Positions 50,884 through 62,002 of a stretch of DNA of 64,000 nucleotides are shown in pieces. The stretch is from Drosophila pseudoobscura (taxonomy: Eukaryota > Arthropoda > Insecta > Diptera > Drosophilidae). The stretch covers positions 23,393,501 to 23,457,500 of the forward strand of contig NC_046680.1 in assembly GCF_009870125.1 (NCBI RefSeq), read 5' to 3'. Numbering within the stretch: position 1 is the first letter of the stretch; each line of letters opens with the position of its first letter. Made by a program: the position numbers and the translations under genes. Below the pieces are notes generated by a model that saw only the letters and a list, made by a program, of their open reading frames with translations, had not been told where the DNA came from and searched no databases.

Positions 50884-53530
50884 CTAGTGTTCCTGCAGGC
50901 TGAGCTTGAGCGCCTGCTCGATCATCTCTTGCTCGCGCTGTCGCTCCAGCTCGTACTTCTTTTGGTCCTGCTGCGATAAACGCATGGCCATGGCCAGGTC
51001 GGGGTCCACGTAACGGAAGCCCCCATCGTCATCGTCTTCGGAGGCGGGAGAGCCACTGGCGTTAGCATGGGCCCCAAGCAGCGACTCGTGCAGCACCCTG
51101 CGGACGAAATGGAAAACGGAAACACACAAAGCTCGGATAAGATGCGATCTAGCAGTACAGGCGGAGGGGATAAGTGAAAGGGTGTGGGGGAGGACTATTT
51201 GAAGATCTTCTTCATGTAGCTGAGTTCGTTCTTGAACTGAGCCCCCGCCGAAGCAGAGCGGCCACGGGGCTGCGGCTCTAGGAGAGAGTGGGGAGACGGC
51301 GAGTATCGTCCGTAATGGTGGTGAGGTGAAAGCAGGTGCGAGGAGAAGCGAGGGTGACTAGCGGTGGTAGTTTGCACCGGTTAGCATCCTGTAAAAAGAC
51401 CAACTGCCAATCATAACCTACCGCTGCAGTTGCTCGTCGTCCTCGGGCAGCATGTCCGATCCAACAACACTCTGTCCGCGCAGCACCTCCCAAATGTCAA
51501 CCTTATCGTCGGCCTCGGCTCCGCAGGCGCCGCTGCTTTCCACCAGACTCTGCTCGATGGCGTACTGCAGCATGTCGTCCTCGTCCAGTGGGATCTGGCG
51601 CCGGGAATCGCCGCCCCGGTTTGTGTAGTGATTGGGTATATCGAAACAGCGGTCGTCCACCAGGCAGGTGACGCGGTCCTGCTCCTCCAAGGTGGCCACG
51701 TACTCTACAGGCGTGGTCATGGCGAACACGTTGCCGAACGTGATGCAGGCGTTGAGGACGTGAAAGAGCGGTATCTCCACCTTGACCGGGAAGCCGGCTG
51801 GCAGCTGCATAGTTATAAAGTCTTTAAGTTTTGACACATGGGGACTAGCCATGGTAGACATGAGGTCCAAAATCGGAAGCACCTGCTCCTGCAGTCGTAT
51901 CGGATGTTCCTCGGCCAGCCATAGGTTGGCCTTGAAACGCTGCACCTTTGTGCTCAGATTTTTGGGCTTGCCCACGTCCCGGCCATGCAGGTCCTCGCCG
52001 CTGAAGTACTCCTCTGGCGTGACCAATGACCTGGGCGTGCTTGCTCCCGATGCACAGCCAGAGCCGCCATTGCTCTGGGAAACGGCGGGTGAGGAGCGCC
52101 CACCGCTTTCGGTGCCCGCCAAAAGGGAGGCTGTCTCTCCAGGTCGCGGCGAGGGTGTCTGCAGTAACAGTCGGTTAACCAAAACCGAAATATGTACCAT
52201 ACGATAGATGGCTTCTACTTACGCGCTCTTTGAATCCCGCGGCTACGTCTGTGGGGGGCACGTATTCCTCATCGGCAATGCCCAGCAGACTGTGAAGGGG
52301 CGTCCGTGCTGTTTTGTTCTGCGGGGGTTGAAGTTGCCAGAGATTCAATGGAGATTGGACAGGGAAAGCCTTTACCTTGATTTGCTCCTCGCTCAGGTGG
52401 TCCATCCGGGTCTTTGTGACAAACTCCACATTGCTGGCTCCATACACCTTGCAGTTGTAGCCATTGATGGCCTCAGACTTCTCGCTGCGCCAGCCCCAAA
52501 TGCCGCACTTGTTGCGCTCGAAACTAATCTTTTCCATCTCGATATTGTTGGTGATGACGGGCGCATTAAGGCGGGCGCGCACAGTGCCCAGGGCGGGGGG
52601 AATGGCCACAATATCCCCGATATCGCTGCTCATCTGCTCCACCATCACTTCGTTCGTGTCGTGGTCGATCTCGATCATTGTGGCAGTCTCTTCTGCGGGA
52701 AAAAGAAAAGATTGAGGACATTGCTTGGGTTCGGAAGTAGGAGTCTTACTGGCGCCCTTGAAGATGTACGAGCGATTCCCCCTCTGCCAGGTGTTGTTGT
52801 CGAATCCCAGCAGGGTGGTGTCTATGCGCACATTGGCGCCCCGCTTATAGACTTTGTAGGTGTCGCTGGGGCAGAGACGCGACATCAGCGGCACCCACGA
52901 TGTGAACTCCCATTTCATCTCAATGTAAAAGTCGGGGGCGTCCAGGAGGTGCTGCAGGAGCTTGGGCACGTGCGTCACGCGCTGGACGTGCCGCTGTAGG
53001 TCACGCACCTCGATGATGGCAGTCAGTATGTCTACTTCGCCAGTGCACACGGCCTCCTGTACAACTGCGGGGGGAGATGTGCGGCAGAGTGTTACATCTT
53101 TATCAGCCAGAGCTTATCTAATGGTGCACTCACTTGACCACCCTTCGTGCTCATAGGTCGCGTTGCACTTGGCTGCTAGAAGACACTTGACGCAGGGAAA
53201 ATTCGCCAATCGCACCGCCAGCATCAGGGGGGTGCGTCCCCGTGGATCGATTTTTTCCTTATCATTCTGAAAGTTGACGAATTGTGCCATTTATGGTTCA
53301 ATAACAATTTATTTCTCTGCCGTCCGTTGTTTGTCGGGAAATGCGCTAATTCAATTAGTGCGCACACACACCTGTCCGGCTTTTCCTTCTGCCAGAATCA
53401 CAGCCCAGCCACAACCACACCCACCATTTACCTGGTCAATTTGTAGCTCGGTCTGAAGCTGCTCCACGTCTCCGTTCCAGATGTGCCAGTGGAGCGGATA
53501 CTCCACCTTGATTTCGTCCAAGCTCTTCAT
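50884..53530 (-). CDS. ANKRD13-family ankyrin/UIM protein
   Basis: Seven exons in reading order: 53530-53432, 53266-53134, 53064-52750, 52692-52376, 52318-52223, 52158-51422 and 51097-50884; all GT-AG, in phase, 636 aa. The ATG at 53530 ([20 protein letters not shown]) matches the conserved family start. Ankyrin repeats occupy about 12-110 ([12 protein letters not shown]), followed by the long GPCR-chaperone-type domain of the family ([40 protein letters not shown]). Ubiquitin-interacting motifs end the protein: [29 protein letters not shown] and [14 protein letters not shown]. Vertebrate ANKRD13A/B/D bind K63-linked ubiquitin on internalising receptors at the plasma membrane and endosomes. 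From memory this is D. melanogaster CG15118. An alternative last exon lies at 51195-51357. Confidence 0.92.
51195..51357 (-). CDS. alternative terminal exon of the ANKRD13 gene
   Basis: A frame ending in LSYMKKIFK and TAG at 51195 lies in the intron before the last exon. If spliced from the same donor (CG|GTAGGT at 51421) to an AG at 51359-51358, the phase is exact and gives 54 residues rich in Ser, Pro and His, without UIMs. The pyrimidine tract is weak. A better-looking acceptor at about 51390 would stop after ten or so residues. Similar '[11 protein letters not shown]'-like basic ends are not something I can tie to a known isoform. Confidence 0.4.
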
Positions 53531-53635
53531 GTCTTCCAAGTCTCGGCCCTGCCGTTGCTATTGCAATCCCCTCTCGCGTTTTCTTTCTAATTCGCAATTT
53601 CTTTTGTTTTACAGGGCTGATATACGTCACAAATA

Positions 53636-53664
53636 TGAAAAAATACCGTAAATATACCGATGAA
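53636..53664 (-). promoter_or_regulatory. motif 6-type core promoter of the ANKRD13 gene
   Basis: On the minus strand this reads CGGTATATTTACGGTATTTT, two overlapping copies of the motif 6 consensus, 105-135 bp upstream of the ATG at 53530. The same motif pair is found before botv. Confidence 0.5.
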
Positions 53665-54370
53665 AAAACGAACTTAGCCCACTTAAACACCCTTTATTTG
53701 AGCAGTATAAATACTTGAGTTCAACCGCGGAAAAATAATACCAATAATATTAATAATAACTACTCTTGTAGGTCCATCCTATCCTTTATATTTTCTTAAA
53801 AAAAAGACTTCGATATCTTTCACGTGAACTGCGGTACAATTCTTCAGATTTAATCATTTTCGTAAAGAGTATTTCAATACCCACTGGTCGGCAATGGGTT
53901 AATCTCTCTCTGTCCACGAACGAATATAATATTCGACGATTTTGATATTCGGCTTAATATTACTATCTAGCTAGGGCCCTCAGCCCTAAACACATAATTT
54001 TTACCCATTGATGATTCAATTTTCTACAAGATTGGCTAATTTAAAATGATATCTTTAATTTATGTTTTATGATAAGTGAGTATGGAATGTCATGTCATTT
54101 CTCACATGCTGCTGGTATTTGAAGACTTGTTGCTTGTCAACCGCTGTATGGACATTTGTATACCTATTTCGTTAATTCAATATTGAAATACCGCTACAAG
54201 TTGCTTTAAAACGTAATTAGGAATGTCTTTTTCACATATTTACGTGTTTTTACATATTCATGCTATTGATTGGGTTTCTGTATAAATATATCTCGATGCC
54301 GATATAGAACGTTTATGGTTTTTACGGTGGATTTCTATAAGTTTCTGGGTATAAAATGATTAGATTCACT
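53665..54370 (-). repeat. AT-rich dispersed repeat family, copy 4
   Basis: Reverse-orientation copy: 'cttagcccacttaaacacc', 'tccatcctat', 'cgatatctttcacgtgaac', 'tattactatctagctag', 'cacataatttttaccca' and 'atatatctcgat' match the copies at 35.6 and 57.4 kb. It has no coding capacity. It abuts the ANKRD13 promoter. Confidence 0.6.
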
Positions 54371-54779
54371 CAACAAATAATGTATGCGACACGCGACACG
54401 CTCTTACATGCTCTCTAATGAGTAGTTGTTAAAAATTTGCACTGAAACAAACCATAAACAAAAAACAGGACACACTTAAATTTAGAAAATGTATTGTATA
54501 TTGTATAAATGGGTTTGTCTGCTGTGTATATACTTTGTATAAGCATTCAAATATCTGGGCGAAAGGGAATGTGACCGGAAATCAACTTAAAATGATATGT
54601 ACTAAAAATTAGAATTATCAATATATGATAGTAGTAACACGTGTACAAATATGCAAATGGATATGCAAAAATCGGTAACGAAATAACACCGGAACATAAT
54701 AGGACACAACTAGATGTAGGACATTGCGCGAGTATAATTAACACGACAATTAAGATACTGAGATGGTTAGATTAGACTC
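54371..54779. other. AT-rich DNA, nothing recognised
   Basis: Intergenic, between repeat copy 4 and the PAL pseudogene. No coding or repeat structure recognised. Confidence 0.5.
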
Positions 54780-55855
54780 TAGTTGGACGCAGTGAGCTTG
54801 CGGTAGACCAGACCGCTCGACGCGGCAGCGTTACTGATGGCTACCTCGTTTTCGCCGCCTGGCCATGAGCAGGGTCAGCGTAAAGGTGGAGCGTGCAAAT
54901 ATCAGCATTAATGAGGCCACCAGTACGGTCCTGCCACTCGTCGTCTGGCTTGCGTCCACTCCCGCTGCCGGTGTCTCGACGGGCTCTTGTGGATACGCAT
55001 GGGATTCAATTCGGCCACATACATCTTATTACCATAGGCTGTTACGGCCACATCGTAGGGATTCATCTACACAACTCAGCGTTGGGGCCATTGACAATGA
55101 CCAGTTCTCCACCTGGAAGGGAAAGAAAAGATTGTAAACTGTTTTTCTTTTAGCCATTATCCAGACGGCGCACGGAGACTAACCTGCTGCCGAGGTATAA
55201 GCCATGCTGGACAGTCGATCGCCAATCAGTTGATTTTGATACTGTGAGTAAAAGGTGCGGTTGCTCGAGTAGAAACACTGCACGCGTCCGTTCGCCCGGT
55301 CGCCGCCAAAGGAATTCCACAATCGTATTGCACGCGGCCGGTTGAAGGCTCCAGAGCCAGAACAGTGCTCTCGAATGGGTCCGCTGTATCTTTCCTGGTA
55401 CTGATTACTATTGTCCAAAGTGTCCTGTCCCCAGGTGCGGTCCACCCGATGGAAGATGACCACATTACTATTGGAGGATTGGCATGGGATACTTTTACTA
55501 AATGGAAAATGGAGTGCCACGTACTGGTATTTAGATTTGCTAAATCAGTCTTAACGTCGGGTATGGCCTGCCTAGAGCGTTGTGGCCAATTGATTTGCGT
55601 AGCTCTGGCACCTTTCAGGATCTGTTGCAGTCTCTCGTTGTTGTTATTGTTGCTGATGCTGGCGTTGTTGCTGAAGTAAATTTTTTGCAGATAACGCGGC
55701 GAACTTTCAGTTTCCGGAAGTTGTTTGAGATTGGCCAGTAAACAAACAATGGTTGGGGAGCACTTCACAGCACCCACACACAGACACAGACGCTTACACA
55801 CCGCAGCCTACTTTGCTTTCCGAAATTATGTTTTCTCAAGAAAGTGGATGCTATC
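54780..55855 (-). pseudogene. broken peptidyl-alpha-hydroxyglycine amidating lyase (PAL)
   Basis: Minus-strand pieces in three frames match PAL, the second enzyme of C-terminal peptide amidation: ERLQQILKGARATQINWPQR and IPDVKTDLANLNTS at about 55500-55660, VVIFHRVDRTWGQDTLDNSN near 55400-55470, TVLALEPSTGRVQYD near 55330-55370, then ANGRVQCFYSSNRTF...IGDRLSSMAYT near 55190-55290 and NPYDVAVTAYGNKMYVAELN near 55010-55070. Breaks include frame changes, a large internal deletion joining GRVQYD directly to the ANGRVQCF block (the catalytic propeller middle is missing), and an in-frame stop before NPYDV. A GT-AG intron is still recognisable (about 55105-55182), so this arose from genomic DNA, not from mRNA. 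It probably derives from a Drosophila Pal1/Pal2 gene located elsewhere. Confidence 0.75.
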
Positions 55856-55880
55856 GCAGCTTGAAGAGTTTTTAGTGATA

Positions 55881-57127
55881 GGACCGAGGATGGGTGGCAC
55901 AATCAGATCGTATCCGGGCCGGAACTGGTCCAGCTCGAAGGCGCTCTGCACCACAATGGCTCGCATGGTGTTCTGCTGGAGCAGTGCATTCGTCCTACGG
56001 GAGCAGAGGTCCCGACGTGCCAGGTTTAGCAGCACATGGTTGCGGCCATCGCCTCCCCAGTAGGGCAGGTTGTACAGCTTCTGCATTTCGATGGGGCAGT
56101 CGTGTGTTTGGCTGGGAGCCGTCGGCTGTTGCTGCTCAACCTCTTGGGCCGCATATCGGTTGTTTCGAAGCAGGTCCTGTTCCAGCAGAGCCTCGCCTAC
56201 CAGCACCAGGTAGATGCAGGCTTGCGTTGGATCCCTCACTATGTGCGCGTTGTAGCCGAGCGTTTGTTTGAGAGTTGTCTTAAGGAAGCCATCGATATCG
56301 TAGCCAGTTCGCTGGACGTTGTGTTCGTGGGGGTCATAAAGGTATACTGGAAAGCCGGAGGTGAGGCTGCAACGGGAGTGGTCGAAGCAGTTGTGCATCG
56401 CACAGGAGGCGGCTACGCCCGTCGAGACAGTATTCATCTTTCGGGGCAGGGAGTTGGGCAGGAGGGTGCGCGGCAGGGCAAGATCAGGAGTGTTGCGCTG
56501 CACTGCCTCCCGCTGGGCCACCTGCGCCTGCTCCACGGACATCTTGAGACGCTCCAACTCGGTCTGCTCACGGAGCAGCTCCTGCTTCAGCTCCTCAATT
56601 TTTTGATTGTACTGACTGATGTCCGACTGCAGTTTCTGGCGGCGAGACTCTAGCTCGCGTAGCTGACACAGTGCTCTGGGAAAAGTCGGATACGGTTTAA
56701 TCCAAATTAGGTTCCAATGTGTTTGGCACTTACCTTGATTCTTACCATCTCCTCGATGCGCATCTTTAGGTCGCCGGCCCGCATCGCGCTGAAATCCTCG
56801 TAAGCATCCAGCAGTGGGGAGCTGCGGTGCAAGTCCGTGGGAGGAGCATCCTGCTCGGCCTTTGCTGAAATAAAACGTTTGATAAGTCAAGTCTACCTAG
56901 GAGAAATAGATACGTACACCCATGATGCGGTACGCAAGGCAGGACATCAGAAACATCATCATGAGAACCAAGGCGGGCAGTTTATAGCGGCGCCATTGCC
57001 TGATCCACGAGACCCTCATGCTCATCGCGTGTCTCTGCGGGACCGCTGCCGACGCGTCTTTGCCGCTTCCGCTGTCCAGTGGTTGATAAGCACCGCCGGA
57101 GTTGCTCAGGTCGAAGGCCAGAGACAT
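55881..57127 (-). pseudogene. truncated inverted copy of botv
   Basis: It is almost identical to botv 43275-44526 in reverse orientation, introns included. Exon 1 is 57127-56918 and exon 2 follows. Exon 3 starts at the expected acceptor, but five bases are missing just after GTGTCAG (about 56663), which throws the spliced frame into an early stop. The copy ends at 55881, inside the GT47 domain after the PPILG codons, where it joins the PAL pseudogene region. It shares botv-specific differences from the intronless paralogue (for example the [11 protein letters not shown] block), so it came from botv itself. The GT64 domain is absent, so no enzyme can be made. Confidence 0.9.
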
Positions 57128-57199
57128 GGTGCAGCTTCAGCTTCCGGACTTCAGCCCTTGCATTATATTTCAATTGTTTTTATTTTTATATTTACATGT

Positions 57200-57295
57200 G
57201 TTCTTCAGAGTGACCGCGGATTTATCGTTATATGGTCCGACCCTCAGAAATATACCAAAATATACCGTCTCATTCAAAAAATATACCGTAAATAT
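57200..57295 (-). promoter_or_regulatory. duplicated botv promoter
   Basis: The motif 6 and motif 1-type elements of the botv promoter are conserved in this inverted copy, so the pseudogene may still be transcribed. Confidence 0.5.
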
Positions 57296-57334
57296 ACTGA
57301 CGAATTCAAGTTCTATTTTACATATTCCTCGTTT

Positions 57335-58098
57335 TTGATATTCCGTTGAATATTACTAGCTATGTAGATCGATTAGCCATGCCCACATAATTTTATACAA
57401 TTGATGAATCAATTTTCTATTTAACTGGTGTATTCTTAATACTTGCTTTTATTGCATTTTGCGTAAAAATAGGTTTTAGCGAAATAAGTCAAACAAAAAA
57501 CAAGTAGCGAAATAGGTCAATCAAAACAAACGAAAAAGGAAATTCGTTCATATTGCTCAATTTTGATATTCCATTGAATATGCTGACTAACTAAATCTCT
57601 CAGCAATGCCCACATAGTTTTATCCCATTGATGAATCAATTTTCTACAATATTCGATAGTTTTTAATCCTTGCTTTTATTGTATTTATTGTAAAAAAAGG
57701 TTTAAACGAAAAAGTTCAACAAAAAAACGATTGCTATGTTGCGTGTAAGCCGTATATAGGCCTTTGTACACCCTATTTTGTTAATTGTATATGAAAGTAT
57801 AAATATTGATATGAAGATAAAACGTAACTAATAAACCCTTTTCTCAAATTGACATTTTTTAGACATATTCATATATACGTATATGATGAGTGTTTTGTAT
57901 ATATATCTCGATCCTGATACCTATTCTTGGTCCCTACAAGAAGACAATATCGTTGAAATATTGAAAATAATATTAAATAATATTGAATAATATTAAAATA
58001 TATTGAAAATAAATTGTTGTTGCCTGGGATGACAAACATATTCACAATTATATAACATCCATTTCCCCCAGGGTATGTGTGCATGGAATGGGACTCAT
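57335..58098 (-). repeat. AT-rich dispersed repeat family, copy 5
   Basis: Reverse complement of 42303-43085, ending at 'attgttgtcaaccggtta' (58078-58103). It travelled with the botv fragment as one duplicated block. Confidence 0.75.
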
Positions 58099-58103
58099 TG
58101 TTG

Positions 58104-59989
58104 TCAACCGGTTAAAAGAGAGCCTTACCGGATTCAAGTTCGGTTATCGATACTATCGACTGGATACGAGTGGTGCGCGCCAAAAGACAGCTGCAGTGTG
58201 GCAGCCCCATTTAGATTAATATTGCGTTTCTCAGTTATCGCAATTTACACATCTCTAGGCATCAGCTGTTGAAAGGCAGCATCTCGCTTCAGCTGTTCTG
58301 AAAATCAAATGTTAATTAGTTAATTGCTTAAAACCTGGAATCGACACAAACTGGCAATTGGAATACATCTCGGCTAATCCTGGAGCGTATGTGGTGAGAA
58401 CAGAAGTGCTTCGGCTATCCTTTGATTTTATTACATAAATTGAGTGAAAAGGCAGTGCACATTAAGAGTCCTTGAAAAGACAATGTCGTAAAGCCCTTAA
58501 CCCCATCAATGGGTGGCGTAGTGAAAGCCACTCCCCCCCTTCTCCTGCCACATAAACGGATTCCACTTGGCCCGGCGAAAATGTGGGGTTTCTTGATACA
58601 TAGACTGCAGCTGCTGCTGCACCACGACCACACCCCCATCCCACCACGCTTCAAAAGTGTTGAAAACAGTTTTTCATTTACTTGCAGGCCGCCATGCAGC
58701 TGCTGGATTAGAGGGATTACCTAATCAGACGAACGCACCGCAGTGATTGCATTTTCTTAGTACTCATTTCCACGGACTGGACAGATATAACTCGGTAAGA
58801 TCGAGTCGCCGTCATATACCCACTTATCCGGCACTTGGCGGTAATTGAGGCATTAATTGGCCACAAGTGCATCCCAACTAAATGTGTTATTCATGTTCAA
58901 TTCAATCCCAGTCCACAGCAGCCGCGGGGAAGGCAAGCGATCAGCTCTAAAATTGTTTGGGGGGGGACTGGCCCACGCTCGTCATTCTCCTCCAGTATCA
59001 ACAGACGCGCTACACACAACGCTACGCGCTTCATTCACGCGAGTGCGAATAGTTATTATTTTTAATCAAAAATAAAGTTTTTGCAGATCCGTTAGTGCCT
59101 CCATCTCCCTCTCTCGATCACTCGATTGACAGTTGACAGACATGCCAATCGGCTGTGGATATCGCTTGCGCTCTTGGCGGCTGTTTGAATTTGAATTTCA
59201 GAACTGGCAAACTTCTAACGCTCTCTCTTTCTCTCTCTCTCTACTCTCTTGTTCACTCGTTGCAGCTATGCTTTTTACGCGTAGGCGGCATTTCTTCAAG
59301 AGGTGAATCCCTGTGTGTGTTGTCCCCACTAACCGACCCCCGATTAATTTGTTTCCGTAGTTTGCTTGTAGCCGTACGAAATCCGTTTGTGTTCTCTTAT
59401 GATTTCAACCTGCTCTCGCGCGGCAGCCGATCCGTAGTAGTGTCATTAGTCACGCTCGTATTTCGTTGATATCTCGGCTTCTTTGACTGTTATTATCAAA
59501 TTGCCTCACCACTTACTCACTGCCTCATTAACCTCATATGAACAAACATACATATATACATAATCGTTTAAGTACATACATTTCCAACATGCACCACACT
59601 ACGTATACCCGCGTCGACACCCATTGCCATTATCAGCAGTATCAAATCGGGTACAAAGGTTGGCCTTAAAGGATTTTTGGCAAAAGAATGGGGATCAGTT
59701 TGTGCTACGCACGGGTGCGGTTCGGTTAACACGGTGCGCCATGCATGCCTCTCGCTTTCGGACGACCTTGGACAACCTCCCTAAACAACAACCCCACAAA
59801 TAACAAACTAATAATCTATAAATCTGTTTGCTTCTCTCTCCCCACGCGTCAAAATAATTACACGATAATAATTCAAGTACGCAACCGGTGAGAATCATTC
59901 GAATCCGTTAACTCCCGATCGAACCGAATCGAATCGAGCAAAACATATCTAAATTCCCATAAGCATTAGAGCAAAAGTGACCGAAAGCA
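58104..59989. other. 5' flank of the ABHD12-like gene
   Basis: No coding exon is supported. It contains CT-rich tracts (59219-59243) and probably the promoter and 5' UTR of the plus-strand hydrolase; no clear core motif could be chosen. Confidence 0.5.
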
Positions 59990-61664
59990 ATGAGTGGGCT
60001 TTATAGTACTATAAACACAATATTCTATGCTACAATCATTCCCGGAGCGATCTTCATTAGTTGGCTAATTGGGCTGTAAGTATCATCGAGCTCCTCGCAC
60101 CGATTTTGAGTCCCCCCCCCGGCTCGATTAGATGTTGTAAACGTATCGTATCCCTCTTCCATTTGTATAAACAAAACCTCCTGATTTCTCGTTATTTATA
60201 TTTGTCATCGTGACGTTTGACATTTCGGGAACCGCCGACTCTGCTCCGCTTCCGTATTCTGTTTTCGCTGGTTCCCACTGTACCAACTCCATCTCTCATC
60301 CACATTGTCAACTTTCATCTTCACTTTATGTATCTCGTCTTGTGGTAATATTCCCCCTTTGTAGTCATCCCAATCACCCCGTCCTTCCATCATGAAATGA
60401 CAGCAAGCTGAGATCACACGGGAGCACACTGACACCTCTTCCTCCACAGGGTGGGCCTGCGCTGCCTGCAAGTATGCCTGCTGTTCTTCATCTTGGTGTT
60501 GGTGGTGCTGCCACTGGTTTTCCGCTACTCGGTGACGCTCCAGCGCGGCATCCTCTTCCTCACATTCAGTAAGTAGAGACTACTACCCACCACACCCCAG
60601 GAGACAATCCTAAGCCAATACTCTTTATTGCAGTCACCTACCCGAAGGGCCTCGACCTCACCAATCCTGCCGGCATCGGACTCTACGCGACACGGAACTT
60701 CTACATAACCGTCAAGGATAATGAATCGGACGAGGATGGGGTGCGCATTGGAGTGTGGCACGTGCTGCCGAGGAACGCGGTTCGCCGCTTCAAGCGGGAG
60801 CTGAAAGTGGAGGAGGCCTTCGACCAGGACATCGTAACAGATGAGCGCAGGGACGACGACTACGAGCAGGAGCTCAGGCGCCTGGCTCCGGCCATCAAGT
60901 CGGAGTTCCCCTCGATCGTGCCCGAGAACCAGCAGCTTTTCTTCGAGCGTCTACTACGGATGCCCGGCGGTACCGTAGTCATCTATCTGCACGGCAACAC
61001 GGCCACCCGGGGCAGCGGCCACCGCTCGGAGGTGTACAAGCTGCTGCGGAACCTCAACTACCATGTCTTGTCTTTCGACTATCGCGGCTACGCCGACTCG
61101 GATCCCGTCTCGCCCACGGAGGAGGGTGTGGTCCGGGACGCCATGATGGTGTACGAGTACATAGCGAATGTGACCTCCAATCCGGTCATCATATGGGGTC
61201 ACTCTTTGGGCACGGGCGTGGCCACGCACATGTGCGCCAGGCTGGCCCATCTGAAAGAGCGGGCGCCACGCGGCGTCATCCTAGAGAGCCCGTTCACCAA
61301 CATCCGAGACGAGATCCGGCTCCACCCCTTTTCAAGGATCTTCAAGCACCTGCCCTGGTTCGACTTCGCGATCTCGCGACCCATGTACAGCAACCGGCTG
61401 CGCTTCGAGTCGGACATCCACGTGCATGAGTTCCCGCAGCCCATTATGATCATCCACGCCGAGGACGACGTGGTAGTGCCCTTCCACCTGGGCTACCAGC
61501 TGTACCGCATCGCCCTCGACAGCCGGAGTAGGGCGTGGGGACCCGTAGAGTTCCACCGCTTTGACCGGAGCAAGCGGTACGGCCACAAGTATCTGTGCCG
61601 GGCGCCCGAGCTGCCCGGCTTGGTGCAGCATTTCGTGGATAACTATCGCAATGCCGTCTACTAG
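59990..61664 (+). CDS. ABHD12-like alpha/beta hydrolase (lysophospholipase)
   Basis: Three exons, 59990-60075, 60450-60568 and 60634-61664, join in phase to give 411 aa (human ABHD12 is about 398). Two hydrophobic segments near the N-terminus (residues about 8-27 and 38-57; VCLLFFILVLVVLPLVF) anchor it in the membrane. The alpha/beta-hydrolase core follows: an oxyanion-hole LHGN, nucleophile Ser259 in GHSLG, Asp346 in HAEDDVVVP and His386 in RYGHKYL. ABHD12 hydrolyses lysophosphatidylserine and monoacylglycerols at the ER and endomembranes. The first intron (374 bp) is the largest. From memory this is D. melanogaster CG15111. The ATG at 59990 is the first in frame and gives a plausible MSGLYSTIN start. 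Confidence 0.93.
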
Positions 61665-62002
61665 ACACGAGAGGAGTTCCCCCCCCTCTATATTTATTTT
61701 AATTACTATACACAAGTTAGTCTTAATTTAGTTTTCTACCGACAGCACGTTCCAAATTCTTCACATTGTACAAGAAAATTAAAAGAGCCATTTGGATAGA
61801 AACAAAAAATAAGCCGATTGTTTTGAGTTCAAAGTAGCCGCCTTTTATCGACGGGGCAATGGACCACGCTAGAGATTTCTTACAACTACATCAACTAGCT
61901 TTTTTTTTTGTAACTCTCCAAACTGTCCTCGCCCTTTATGTGCATTAGCGATGGGATTTCAACCTAAACCTTGCCCATACTATAATTAATACACATTCAC
62001 AT
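61665..62002. other. 3' UTR of the ABHD12-like gene and intergenic DNA
   Basis: AT-rich DNA after the stop codon, with AATTAAA near 61778. No coding sequence recognised. Confidence 0.5.

Larger units (their letters stand above)
55881..58098 (-). repeat. right arm of the 2.2 kb inverted repeat
   Basis: Partner of 42303-44526. Homology stops sharply at 55881 in the coding region and at about 58098 in the upstream repeat. Confidence 0.85.

Noticed and set aside
52208-52999. 263-codon plus-strand frame opposite the ANKRD13 exons
   Set aside because: It runs through real exon-intron junctions of the minus-strand gene and shows no family motif.
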